Assembly (NCBI GenBank): GCA_965221415.1
Contig: OZ244887.1
Span: 496,001-560,000, forward strand
Length of the DNA: 64,000 bases
Reading direction: 5' to 3'
Origin: UBA8337 sp965221415
GTDB taxonomy: Bacteria > Pseudomonadota > Alphaproteobacteria > RS24
Shown: positions 17,057 through 25,413 of the stretch, one piece after another
Layout: each line of letters opens with the position of its first letter
How positions within the stretch are numbered: the stretch's first letter is position 1
Notes under the pieces: model-generated
Told to the model about the DNA's origin: nothing
Databases searched by the model: none
Seen by the model: only the letters and a program-made list of their open reading frames with translations
Program-made: the position numbers and the translations under genes

Positions 17057-18292
17057 ATGGCTAAGTTAGCGAAACCTCATAGTGGATGGTTGACCCGTCC
17101 GCAGACGCAGAAGCTGCTGGATGTTTTGAACGATGATACGGCGGTGACGCGCTGCGTGGGCGGGTGCGTCCGCGATACGTTGATGGCCTGCGCTGATGCC
17201 GATACAGAAGTCGATATGGCCAGCGACCTTACCCCGCAAGAGGTGATGGCGCGGTGTAAGGCGGCGCATATAAAGATTGTGCCGACGGGTATTAAGCACG
17301 GCACGGTGTCGGCGATTTTATATGAGGGCAGGCAGAGTTTGGTTTATGAAATCACCACATTGCGGGTTGATATCGACACGGATGGTCGCCATGCGAAAGT
17401 GGCTTTCACGCAAGATTGGCAGGGCGATGCGGCGCGGCGCGATTTCACTATCAACGCGCTTTATGTCGATGCGGATGGCACTTTGCACGACCCAACGGGG
17501 CAGGGTCTGGATGATATCGAAGCGGGAAAAGTGCGGTTTATTGGCGATGTGGCGGCGCGTCTCGAAGAGGATTATTTGCGGGTGCTGCGCTATTTTCGGT
17601 TTCACTATCGACTGACCCCCGATGTAGCACCTGAGGCGGATGTGGTGGCGGCGTGTCGTGCGGCGCGGGAGGACTTGCAGCTTTTGTCGGGCGAGCGCAG
17701 GCAAATGGAGATGCTTAAAATCATGGCGCTGCCGCATGCGTATGAGGCGCTCTGTGCCATGCAGCAGGCTGATATTTTGCCCGCAATATTGAATATCGAC
17801 TTGGTTCATTTCGCCCCGCTAAAAATCATGTCTGGCTTGTCGGATGACCCTTTTTTGCGGCTGATGGTGATACTGCCGCGTGTCGATGATGGGCGCATGA
17901 TAGCGCAGAGCCTGAAGCTGTCGAAGAAGCAGACAAAGCGCATGGTGTTGGCGCTTGAAAACTGGCATGAGCAGCGTATTGATACGGATAATTTGACGGC
18001 GGCGCTCTATTTTGACGGTGTCGAGGCGGTGACGGATTATGCGTTACTGTCGCTTGCCACAAATGGGGGCGACAAGGCTCTGCTTGAGGCGGCCTTGGAT
18101 GAAGCGGCGCGTTTTATCCGCCCGACATTTCCGCTGACGGGCGCGATGATGAAATCGGCGGGCATCGAAAAAGGGCCCGATATGGGCGCGATGGCAGAGG
18201 CGTTGGAAATCTGGTGGGTCGATGCGGGGTTTCCCGATAAAGCGGCGGTGGAGAAAGAGCTGCGCAAGCGGGTGTCGCTTACGGCCAAGTGA
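17057..18292 (+). CDS. cca: CCA tRNA nucleotidyltransferase / poly(A) polymerase family
   Basis: Adds or repairs the 3'-terminal CCA of tRNAs; class II nucleotidyltransferase of 411 residues. Visible parts are the head motif CVGGCVRDTL, the RRDFTINALY motif, DPTGQGLDDI and EDYLRVLRYFRFHYRL. The usual catalytic D-x-D reads E51-V-D53 here, a notable change. The ATG at 17057 matches the family N-terminus and sits just after the previous stop; an upstream in-frame ATG would overlap the small membrane protein gene. The 3' end overlaps hemF by 14 bases on the opposite strand. It might also act as a poly(A) polymerase. Confidence 0.9.
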   Translation: MAKLAKPHSGWLTRPQTQKLLDVLNDDTAVTRCVGGCVRDTLMACADADTEVDMASDLTPQEVMARCKAAHIKIVPTGIKHGTVSAILYEGRQSLVYEITTLRVDIDTDGRHAKVAFTQDWQGDAARRDFTINALYVDADGTLHDPTGQGLDDIEAGKVRFIGDVAARLEEDYLRVLRYFRFHYRLTPDVAPEADVVAACRAAREDLQLLSGERRQMEMLKIMALPHAYEALCAMQQADILPAILNIDLVHFAPLKIMSGLSDDPFLRLMVILPRVDDGRMIAQSLKLSKKQTKRMVLALENWHEQRIDTDNLTAALYFDGVEAVTDYALLSLATNGGDKALLEAALDEAARFIRPTFPLTGAMMKSAGIEKGPDMGAMAEALEIWWVDAGFPDKAAVEKELRKRVSLTAK

Positions 18293-19160
18293 CGGTGGGC
18301 GGCAGCGAAGATAGAATGCTGTCGACATTACCGCCGGTTTTTAATCCAAACATTGTGCCACGGTCATATAGCAGATTGAACTCGACATAACGACCGCGCT
18401 GCGCCATTTGCTCGGCGCGTTGGCTGTCGGTGTAGGGCAGGTCGATGCGGCGTGCGGCGATTTCGGGATAGACCTCAGCAAAGGCACGCCCGACATCTTG
18501 GGTAAAAGCGAAATCCTTGTCCCAGTCGCCGCTATCGAGATGGTCGTAGAAAATGCCCCCCGTGCCGCGTGTTTCGCCACGATGCGGCAAGAAGAAATAA
18601 TCATCGCAATCGCGTTTGAAGCGGGGGTAATAGGTGTCGTCATGGGCGTCGCAAGCGCGTTTGAAGGCAGCGTGGAAATCAACAGTGTCTTCGTGGGATT
18701 CTGTTCGTGCGGCATCGAGCATGGGCGTTAAATCGCCGCCGCCGCCAAACCATCCTTGCGTTGTGACGACCATCCGCGTGTTGAGATGTGCTGTTGGGGC
18801 GTGCGGGTTGGTCGGGTGGATAATCGCGGAAATGCCGCCTGCCCAAAATCGTGGGTCGTCTTGTGCGCCAGCAATTTGGGTGCGGAACTCTTCGGAAAAT
18901 TCACCATATACAGTCGAGATATGCACGCCGGCTTTTTCAAACGCTTGGCCGTGCAGCATCGACATTTCACCGCCCCCTAAATCTTCTGTGCCGTCGCCGC
19001 GCTGCCATTTTTTGCGCATGAAACGCGCCCCGTCAGGTTCAAGTGATTCGAGACGGGCGCATAAGTCGTCACGTAAGGCGCAAAACCAGTCCGCTGCGAC
19101 GGTTTTTCTTTCGTTCCAGATAATTTCGTCCACTTTATCCCCGCTTTCTCTTTTTCTCAT
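18279..19160 (-). CDS. hemF: Oxygen-dependent coproporphyrinogen III oxidase
   Basis: Cytoplasmic enzyme that oxidatively decarboxylates coproporphyrinogen III to protoporphyrinogen IX using O2, the aerobic step of haem synthesis. 293 residues of normal length, with MVVTTQGWFGGGGDLTP, YYPRFKRDCDDYFFLPHR, GGIFYDHLD and the C-terminal VEFNLLYDRGTMFGLKTGG. Its promoter region is shared with the petABC operon in divergent orientation, which puts oxygen-dependent haem synthesis beside a haem-containing respiratory complex. Confidence 0.96.
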   Translation of the reverse strand: MRKRESGDKVDEIIWNERKTVAADWFCALRDDLCARLESLEPDGARFMRKKWQRGDGTEDLGGGEMSMLHGQAFEKAGVHISTVYGEFSEEFRTQIAGAQDDPRFWAGGISAIIHPTNPHAPTAHLNTRMVVTTQGWFGGGGDLTPMLDAARTESHEDTVDFHAAFKRACDAHDDTYYPRFKRDCDDYFFLPHRGETRGTGGIFYDHLDSGDWDKDFAFTQDVGRAFAEVYPEIAARRIDLPYTDSQRAEQMAQRGRYVEFNLLYDRGTMFGLKTGGNVDSILSSLPPTVTWP

Positions 19161-19335
19161 CGTCGCCAGTAATTATATTGAAAATACAATGGCTTAATGT
19201 TTTTTGCGCGCTTTCAACGCTTGGGTTTGTGCGTCATGGTGACACATTATAATTGTTGCCGTCTGCTTATAGTTTGTGACTATCCGAGGCTTGTATATAA
19301 AGAGCAAGCCCCTAAGGGGCAAGAAGGAGAACAAG
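19161..19335 (+). promoter_or_regulatory. Divergent hemF / petABC control region
   Basis: A 175-base spacer. For petA a possible promoter is TTGTGA (19274-19279) with TATAAA (19296-19301), 16 bases apart; a TATAAT also occurs at 19248-19253 without a good -35. The leader contains a small hairpin GCCCC-TAA-GGGGC (19308-19320) just before the AAGGAGA ribosome site. No PetR site can be named because its consensus is not known to me. Confidence 0.4.
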
Positions 19336-19860
19336 ATGGCAGATGAACACCCTATAGATGACGCGCCCAATCGGCGTGATTTTCTGTATCTGGCGACGGG
19401 TGCGTTCGCTGCTGTGGGCGCGGCAAATGTGGTGTGGCCATTGATCCATCAGATGAATCCTGATGCATCGGTAAAGGCGCTTGCGTCTATTGAGGTTGAT
19501 GTGGCGTCTATTGAGACGGGTCAGTCGATTACGGTGACGTGGCGTGGTAAGCCGGTATTTATTCGCCGTCGGACGCAAAACGAGATTACCGAAGCCCGCG
19601 CTGTCGCGCTGGTTGATTTGCCCGACCCGCAAGGCGATATCGACCGTGTGCAAAAAGATGAATGGCTGGTGATGGTTGGTATCTGTACGCATCTTGGTTG
19701 TGTGCCGTTAGGGCAAGCGGGTGACTTTAATGGCTGGTTCTGCCCGTGTCATGGGTCGCATTATGATACGTCGGGGCGTATTCGCAAAGGGCCAGCGCCG
19801 AATAATCTTGAAGTGCCGACATATGAGTTTATCGGCGATACGCGTATTAAAATTGGATAG
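19336..19860 (+). CDS. petA: Ubiquinol-cytochrome c reductase, Rieske iron-sulfur subunit
   Basis: Carries the 2Fe-2S cluster that accepts the first electron from ubiquinol in the bc1 complex. 174 residues: a twin-arginine N-terminus (NRRDFLYLATGAFAAVGAA), one membrane anchor, then the Rieske boxes CTHLGC and CPCHGS near residues 118 and 138 with the disulfide cysteines. The start at 19336 is fixed by AAGGAGAACAAG; an earlier in-frame ATG would extend into the leader. First gene of petABC. Confidence 0.97.
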   Translation: MADEHPIDDAPNRRDFLYLATGAFAAVGAANVVWPLIHQMNPDASVKALASIEVDVASIETGQSITVTWRGKPVFIRRRTQNEITEARAVALVDLPDPQGDIDRVQKDEWLVMVGICTHLGCVPLGQAGDFNGWFCPCHGSHYDTSGRIRKGPAPNNLEVPTYEFIGDTRIKIG

Positions 19861-19870
19861 GAATTGACCT

Positions 19871-21103
19871 ATGAGCGGTGAAAGCACTTACACTCCTAAA
19901 AACGGTTTTACCCGATGGCTCGACGTGCGCCTGCCGATTTTGCGGGTGGCGAATGATAGCTTTATTGATTATCCGACCCCGAAAAATCTGAATTATTGGT
20001 GGACGTTTGGCGGCATTTTGACGTTTTGCTTGGTGGCGCAAATTATCACGGGCGTTATTCTGGCGATGCATTACACGCCGCATGTTGATTTTGCTTTTAA
20101 CTCGGTTGAGCACATTATGCGCAATGTCAATTATGGTTGGCTCATTCGTTATATTCATGCCAATGGCGCGTCGATGTTTTTTGTGGCTGTGTATATTCAT
20201 ATTTTCCGTGGCCTGTATTATGGCTCGTATAAAGCCCCGCGCGAAGTCTTATGGATTTTAGGGGTGATTATTTACATCCTGATGATGGCGGCGGCCTTTA
20301 TGGGATATGTGCTGCCATGGGGTCAAATGAGCCTTTGGGGCGCGACGGTGATTACCAATCTGTTCGGGGCTATTCCATTGATTGGCGAGAGCGTCGCTAT
20401 CTGGCTTTGGGGTGGCTATGCGATTGATAATCCAACGCTGAACCGCTTCTTCTCGCTGCATTATCTCATTCCGTTTTTGATTTTTGGGGTGGTTTTGCTG
20501 CATGTTTGGGCGTTGCATGTGCCGGGAAATAATAATCCGGTTGGCATTTCGGTTAAGGATAAGCAAGACACTTTACCGTTCCACCCGTATTACACGGTGA
20601 AGGATGCCTTTGCGCTGTCGGTATTTCTTATCGTGTTTTCTTATTTTATTTTCTTTGCGCCGAATGTTCTAGGACATGCCGATAATTATATTCAGGCGAA
20701 CCCATTGGTGACGCCGGCGCATATTGTCCCCGAATGGTATCTGCTGCCGTTTTACGCGATTTTGCGCGCTGTGCCAGATAAGGTTGGCGGTGTGGCGCTG
20801 ATGTTTGGGGCTATTTTTGTCATGTTTTTGCTGCCATGGCTGGATACGTCGAAAGTACGGTCTGCGCGTTATCGTCCACTGTTCCGCCAGTTTTATGTGC
20901 TGTTCGTCGTGGATTGCCTGATTTTGGGTTATCTTGGGGCGCAACCCGCCGAGGGCATTTATATTGTTCTGGCGCGTATCGGGACGGCTTATTACTTCGC
21001 GCATTTTCTAGTTGTTTTGCCGATTTTGGGCTTTGTTGAGAAGCCAAAAGCGGTGCCAGAAAGCATTTCTGAGCCGGTTCTCGGCGCGCAAGCGGCCGAA
21101 TAG
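19871..21103 (+). CDS. petB: Cytochrome b of the bc1 complex
   Basis: Membrane core of the bc1 complex with two b haems and the Qo and Qi quinone sites; 410 residues and eight hydrophobic helices. Haem-ligand histidines are in the second helix (AMHYTPHVDFAF) and fourth helix (LHYLIPFLIFGVVLLHVWALH), and the Qo-site PEWY motif is in PEWYLLPFYAILRAVP. The cytochrome b is full length and not split, unlike b6f subunits. It lies 10 bases after petA and three bases before the petC leader codons. Confidence 0.97.
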   Translation: MSGESTYTPKNGFTRWLDVRLPILRVANDSFIDYPTPKNLNYWWTFGGILTFCLVAQIITGVILAMHYTPHVDFAFNSVEHIMRNVNYGWLIRYIHANGASMFFVAVYIHIFRGLYYGSYKAPREVLWILGVIIYILMMAAAFMGYVLPWGQMSLWGATVITNLFGAIPLIGESVAIWLWGGYAIDNPTLNRFFSLHYLIPFLIFGVVLLHVWALHVPGNNNPVGISVKDKQDTLPFHPYYTVKDAFALSVFLIVFSYFIFFAPNVLGHADNYIQANPLVTPAHIVPEWYLLPFYAILRAVPDKVGGVALMFGAIFVMFLLPWLDTSKVRSARYRPLFRQFYVLFVVDCLILGYLGAQPAEGIYIVLARIGTAYYFAHFLVVLPILGFVEKPKAVPESISEPVLGAQAAE

Positions 21104-21118
21104 GCTTTGGGGGGATAT

Positions 21119-21898
21119 ATGTTACGTTTTGGATTTAAAGCCATACTGAGTGCTACGCTTCTGACAATGAGTTTGGCTGCCCCTGCATATGCGGCAGGCG
21201 ACGCAAGGCAGCCTCCTGCGATTGACTGGAGCTTTAATGGGCCGTTTGGCACATATGACCGCAACGCGTTGCGGCGCGGGTTTCAGGTCTATAAAGAAGT
21301 CTGCGCGAGTTGCCATTCTTTGAACCAGATTGCGTTTCGTAATTTGTCACAAGAAGGCGGGCCAGAGTTTAGCGAGGCTGAAGTGAAAGCCATTGCGGCT
21401 GAATATACGGTGCAAGGTGGGCCAGACGATTATGGCGATATGTTTGAGCGCAAGGCATTGCCGCGCGATAAGTTCGTTGACCCTTACCCGAATGGCAATG
21501 CTGCGCGGGCGGCGAATGGCGGGTCTTATCCACCAGATTTGTCGCTGATTACGAAAGCACGGGGCGGTGGGCCAGATTATATTCATGCGTTGTTGACGGG
21601 GTATGAAACCAAGCCAGACGAGATGAATATTCGCGTTGGGCTTTATTATAACCCTTACATGCCGGGCGAGACGATTTCCATGCCAGCACCGTTGATTGAA
21701 GATATCGTTGAGTATAGCGATGGAACGGCGGCGACGGTGGAGCAAATGTCGCTTGATGTGACGCATTTTCTCAACTGGACGGCAGAGCCAGAGCTAGAAG
21801 CGCGCAAAAGAACGGGCTTTATGGTGTTGATTTATTTAACGCTGTTGGCGGGTCTGCTGTATTTCTCGATGCGCAAGGTTTGGGCTGACCAACATTAG
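21119..21898 (+). CDS. petC: Cytochrome c1 of the bc1 complex
   Basis: Haem c subunit handing electrons to soluble cytochrome c. A signal peptide (residues 1-26, cleaved after AYA), the haem-binding CASCH motif (C62, C65, H66), and a C-terminal membrane anchor (about residues 236-253, VLIYLTLLAGLLYFSMRK) are visible; a methionine in the IRVGLYYNPYMPGETISMP region is the likely sixth ligand. The ATG at 21119 follows GGGGGGATAT; an in-frame TTG at 21107 is rejected. 259 residues. Confidence 0.96.
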   Translation: MLRFGFKAILSATLLTMSLAAPAYAAGDARQPPAIDWSFNGPFGTYDRNALRRGFQVYKEVCASCHSLNQIAFRNLSQEGGPEFSEAEVKAIAAEYTVQGGPDDYGDMFERKALPRDKFVDPYPNGNAARAANGGSYPPDLSLITKARGGGPDYIHALLTGYETKPDEMNIRVGLYYNPYMPGETISMPAPLIEDIVEYSDGTAATVEQMSLDVTHFLNWTAEPELEARKRTGFMVLIYLTLLAGLLYFSMRKVWADQH

Positions 21899-21899
21899 G

Positions 21900-22997
21900 T
21901 TAGACGTTAAAGCGGAACAGCATCACGTCGCCATCTTTGACAATATAATCTTTGCCTTCTTGGCGCAGACGGCCAGCGTCGCGTGCGCCTTGTTCGCCTT
22001 TATGGGTGGTGTAATCGTCATAGCCGATGGTTTCGGCTTTGATAAATCCGCGTTCGAAATCTGTATGGATAACGCCCGCGGCTTGCGGTGCTGACATGCC
22101 GCGCGAAATCGTCCATGCGCGCGACTCTTTTGGGCCTGCGGTGAAATAAGTAATCAAATCCAATAGCCCATAGCCTTGGCGGATGAGGCGGTTGAGACCG
22201 GGTTCTTCCAGACCAATCGTGGCGAGATATTCGAGCCGTTCGGTGTCGTCGAGCTGTGCGAGTTCTTCTTCGATGCGCGCTGAGATGACCACGGCTTCAG
22301 CGCCTTCGGATGCGGCTTTTTCTGCGACTTTGGCGGATAATGCATTGCCTTTATCGGCGCTTGCTTCTTCGACATTGCAGACGTAAATCACTGGCTTTGA
22401 GGTGAGCAGTTGCAAGTTTGCGAAATCGCGGATGCGGTCTTTGGGAATATCGGCTTTGCGTGCGGGGCGGCCTTCGCGTAATTCGGCGAGCGCGTGTTCG
22501 ACTAATTCGAGTTCGCGGACGGCTTCTTTATCTTTTGTGGTGGCTTTTTTGCGCAAGGCCACTTCGCGCTTTTCGAGGCTTTCGAGGTCGGCGAGCATCA
22601 ACTCGGTTTCGACCGTATCGGCATCGGCGATGGGGTCAACTTTGCCTTCGACATGGGTGATGTCATCGTCTTCGAAGCAGCGCACAACATGGGCGAGCGC
22701 GTCGACTTCGCGGATATTGGCGAGAAACTGATTGCCCAGCCCTTCGCCTTGAGACGCTCCGCGCACGAGGCCAGCAATATCGACAAAACTCAGCCGTGCT
22801 GGAATGCGATTGGCCGAGCCAGCAATCTCGGCAAGCGCGTCGAGGCGGTCATCGGGCACAGCGACATCGCCAATATTCGGTTCAATCGTGCAGAAAGGAA
22901 AGTTGGCTGCTTGGGCGCTAGCGGTTTTTGTCAGCGCGTTAAACAGCGTCGATTTGCCCACATTGGGCAGACCTAGAATACCGCATTTAAATCCCAT
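21900..22997 (-). CDS. ychF: Redox-regulated ATPase YchF (Obg-like)
   Basis: Ribosome-associated OBG-family P-loop protein that prefers ATP to GTP. 365 residues: Walker A GLPNVGKST at the N-terminus, switch region with DIAGLVRGASQGEGLGNQFL, the relaxed specificity motif NVEE in place of NKxD, a coiled-coil insertion, and a C-terminal TGS domain (LLDLITYFTAGPKESRAWT onward). It is the last gene of the prs-rplY-pth-ychF string, an arrangement common in proteobacteria, with three bases separating it from pth. Confidence 0.97.
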   Translation of the reverse strand: MGFKCGILGLPNVGKSTLFNALTKTASAQAANFPFCTIEPNIGDVAVPDDRLDALAEIAGSANRIPARLSFVDIAGLVRGASQGEGLGNQFLANIREVDALAHVVRCFEDDDITHVEGKVDPIADADTVETELMLADLESLEKREVALRKKATTKDKEAVRELELVEHALAELREGRPARKADIPKDRIRDFANLQLLTSKPVIYVCNVEEASADKGNALSAKVAEKAASEGAEAVVISARIEEELAQLDDTERLEYLATIGLEEPGLNRLIRQGYGLLDLITYFTAGPKESRAWTISRGMSAPQAAGVIHTDFERGFIKAETIGYDDYTTHKGEQGARDAGRLRQEGKDYIVKDGDVMLFRFNV

Positions 22998-23000
22998 GGC

Positions 23001-23585
23001 TTATCCTTCCGATATCTGCTCGTTCATGGCTTCGACCACACGGGTTTGATAGGTTGCGTCCTCGCCTTGAGCTGCCAGTGGGGCATGTTCGCATAAAGCA
23101 CGCAAGAATGCGGTGAGCCAGTCGGCATCGGCCTTGGTAAAGTCGCCTAGCACATGGCCAGTGACGTCATCTTTGTGGCCGGGATGGCCGATGCCCAGTC
23201 GTGCGCGGCGAAAATCAGCACCCATATGCGCTTTGATGCTGCGCAAGCCATTATGTCCTGCTAGTCCACCAGAACGGCGCATACGCAATTTGCCGGGGGG
23301 TAAATCGAGTTCATCGGAAAACACTAAAATCTGATGGCTCTCAAGCTTGTAGAAATTGGCGGCCTCGGCGACGCTCACGCCGCTTTTATTCATGAAAGTC
23401 TGCGGCTTGAGCAAGAGTATTTTTTCGTCGCCAATGCGTCCCTCGGCGAGAAGCCCGTGATATTTTTCTTTGAAAGGCGCAAAATGATAGGCCTCGGCCA
23501 GCGCATCAATGACCATAAAACCGATATTGTGGCGGTTTTTGGCGTATGTTGCGTCTGGATTACCGAGGCCTATAAAAAGTTGCAT
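23001..23585 (-). CDS. pth: Peptidyl-tRNA hydrolase
   Basis: Releases peptides from peptidyl-tRNA that dissociates from ribosomes. 194 residues with the family signature GLGNPDATYAKNRHNIGF (catalytic His in RHN), FMNKSGVSV, FSDELDLPPGKLRMRRSGG and the GHNGLRSI loop. The ATG at 23585 is preferred to one three codons upstream by fit to the family N-terminus. Located between rplY and ychF in one operon. Confidence 0.97.
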   Translation of the reverse strand: MQLFIGLGNPDATYAKNRHNIGFMVIDALAEAYHFAPFKEKYHGLLAEGRIGDEKILLLKPQTFMNKSGVSVAEAANFYKLESHQILVFSDELDLPPGKLRMRRSGGLAGHNGLRSIKAHMGADFRRARLGIGHPGHKDDVTGHVLGDFTKADADWLTAFLRALCEHAPLAAQGEDATYQTRVVEAMNEQISEG

Positions 23586-23603
23586 GGACACCACCAGAGT
23601 CGA

Positions 23604-24287
23604 TTACTCTTCGTCGCTGCTTTCTGCTTCACCCTCTTGGCCTTCTGCTGAGCCTTCTTCGCCTTCTTCGCCCTCTTCGCCTTCTTCGCCCTCTGCGTTT
23701 TCTTCTTCTTCGCTGCGGAGTGCGGCGGGGGCGGCGATAGTCGCGATGGTGAAGTCACGGTCGCTGATGACGGGTTCGACGCCTTCTGGCAGGTCAATTT
23801 CTGAAATGTGAATACTGTCGTTCATTTCTGTATTGGCCAAGTCGATGATAATCGATTCAGGAATACTATCGACGGGACAGTTCAGCTCGATGGTATAGCG
23901 CACGACGTTTAGCACGCCGCCCATTTTCAGACCCGGGCAGGTTTCTTCATTGAGGAACTGCACGGCGACTTCAACGGCAATTTTTGCGCCTTTTCCGAGA
24001 CGGAGGAAATCGGCATGCAGAATATCGTCGCGCACGGGGTGCAGTTGTATATCACGCGCAATCACGCGACTTTTTTTGCCGTCGACTTCGATATCCATCA
24101 GCGTGTTCATCAAGCGTCCTGTATTGAACAGCTTGGTGAGGTCTTTGCGCGATAGCGAAATCCCTTCGGGGCTTTTGCTATCCCCATAAATGACGGCCGG
24201 CACTTGTCCTTCGCGACGCAATGCACGAGCGATTCCCTTACCGGCTCGTTCCCGCTTATCGGCGGTAATTGAAAAAATATCAGACAT
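23604..24287 (-). CDS. rplY: 50S ribosomal protein L25 / Ctc-type general stress protein
   Basis: Binds 5S rRNA. 227 residues: N-terminal L25 domain (residues about 5-95), C-terminal TL5/Ctc domain (about 100-190) and a very acidic low-complexity tail of about 35 residues made of Glu/Gly repeats. The DNA under the tail contains four 9-base repeats (23655-23690). The ATG at 24287 has an AAAGGAGACAATC site; an upstream ATG lacks one. The leader before it can fold into a nested hairpin. Second gene of the prs operon. Confidence 0.95.
   Translation of the reverse strand: MSDIFSITADKRERAGKGIARALRREGQVPAVIYGDSKSPEGISLSRKDLTKLFNTGRLMNTLMDIEVDGKKSRVIARDIQLHPVRDDILHADFLRLGKGAKIAVEVAVQFLNEETCPGLKMGGVLNVVRYTIELNCPVDSIPESIIIDLANTEMNDSIHISEIDLPEGVEPVISDRDFTIATIAAPAALRSEEEENAEGEEGEEGEEGEEGSAEGQEGEAESSDEE
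23655..23690 (-). repeat. Four 9-bp tandem repeats in rplY 3' end
   Basis: Four consecutive 9-base units, plus-strand consensus TTCTTCGCC with one unit CTCTTCGCC, encode Gly-Glu-Glu four times in the L25 tail. Length change would stay in frame. Confidence 0.9.
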
Positions 24288-24312
24288 GATTGTCTCCTTT
24301 AAAGCGATAATT

Positions 24313-24384
24313 CCCGCCACCGCCCATGCGGATGTCGGTCAGACCGATTTTCCTCCAGGGGGGTAAAATCGGATCGTGGGCGGG
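24313..24384 (-). promoter_or_regulatory. Nested hairpin in the rplY leader
   Basis: Between prs and rplY the minus-strand RNA can form an outer stem (24376-24384 with 24313-24320, one bulge) enclosing an inner perfect 8-bp stem (24365-24372 with 24344-24351) whose loop is C-rich then GGAGG. No T-run follows, so it is not a plain terminator. It ends about 26 bases before the rplY start and could be an autoregulatory leader or a processing site. Confidence 0.4.
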
Positions 24385-24423
24385 TTATAGCGGTGAAAGC
24401 GGCAAACTTCAACTCGAAATGCG

Positions 24424-25356
24424 CTAGTCGAACAGGCTAGAGACCGAGTTTTCATCTGATGTGCGGCGGATGGCTTCGCCAATCAGGGGCGCGATTCTGA
24501 TAATATCGAATTTATCAGAGTCTGTGATGGCCTGTGTTGGCTCGATTGTATCGGTTATCAGCAGCTTTTGCAGTTGCGAGTCGTTCACGCGTTCGACGGC
24601 AGTGCCTGACAAAACGCCGTGCGTGACATAGGCGGATACAGATTCCGCGCCGGCCTCGATAAGGGCGGTGGCGGCGTTACACAGCGTGCCAGCGCTATCG
24701 ACAATATCGTCGACCAGCAGGCAGTTGCGTCCTGAGACATCGCCGATAATATTCATCACTTCGCTGGTGCCGGCGCGTTCGCGGCGTTTATCGACAATGG
24801 CCAAATCGGCGCCGATGCGATTGCCGAGCGCGCGCGTGCGCACCACGCCGCCGACATCGGGCGAGACCACCATCAGGTCTTTGGTATCGAAACGGGTTTT
24901 GATATCTTCGACAAAAGCGGGTGCGCCGAATAGATTATCGGTCGGAATATCAAAAAAGCCTTGAATTTGGCCAGCGTGCAGGTCGAGCGTTAAGACGCGG
25001 TCGGCACCTGCTGCTTCGATGAGATTGGCGACCAGCTTGGCCGAAATCGGTGTGCGCGGGCCCGGTTTACGGTCTTGGCGAGCATAGCCGAAATAGGGCA
25101 ATACGGCGGTGATGCGTCGCGCCGAGGCGCGGCGGAGCGCGTCGATGATGATGAGCAATTCCATCATATGGTCATTGGCGGGTGCGGAGGTTGATTGCAC
25201 GATGAAGACATCTTCGCCGCGCATATTTTCCAAAATCTCGACGAACACTTCGTTATCGGCGAAGCGTCTTACGGTGGTTTCAGCCAATGGAATATCGAGA
25301 TATTGGCTAATTTCCTGAGCTAAAGGCATATTGCTATTGCCGGCAATTATTTTCAT
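24424..25356 (-). CDS. prs: Ribose-phosphate pyrophosphokinase
   Basis: Makes PRPP from ribose 5-phosphate and ATP, feeding purine, pyrimidine, NAD, histidine and tryptophan synthesis. 310 residues, with the RRFADNEVFVEI opening, the YFGYARQDRKPGPRTPISAKL ATP/flexible-loop region (split here by family convention) and the PRPP loop LLVDDIVDSAGTLCNAA. First gene of the run towards rplY, pth and ychF. The ATG is preceded by AAAAGAGGCCACCC. Confidence 0.97.
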   Translation of the reverse strand: MKIIAGNSNMPLAQEISQYLDIPLAETTVRRFADNEVFVEILENMRGEDVFIVQSTSAPANDHMMELLIIIDALRRASARRITAVLPYFGYARQDRKPGPRTPISAKLVANLIEAAGADRVLTLDLHAGQIQGFFDIPTDNLFGAPAFVEDIKTRFDTKDLMVVSPDVGGVVRTRALGNRIGADLAIVDKRRERAGTSEVMNIIGDVSGRNCLLVDDIVDSAGTLCNAATALIEAGAESVSAYVTHGVLSGTAVERVNDSQLQKLLITDTIEPTQAITDSDKFDIIRIAPLIGEAIRRTSDENSVSSLFD

Positions 25357-25413
25357 GGGTGGCCTCTTTTTAAATCAGTCTGTTCTTTGCATAACAAAGT
25401 GGCTTGAGATTCG

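Noticed and set aside
23655..23690. Tandem repeats as a CRISPR array
   Set aside because: Units are 9 bases, contiguous, without spacers, and encode the L25 tail.
25398..25412. CTTTG/CAAAG hairpin between pgeF and prs
   Set aside because: A 5-bp stem without a following T-run on the minus strand; not enough for a terminator or riboswitch.
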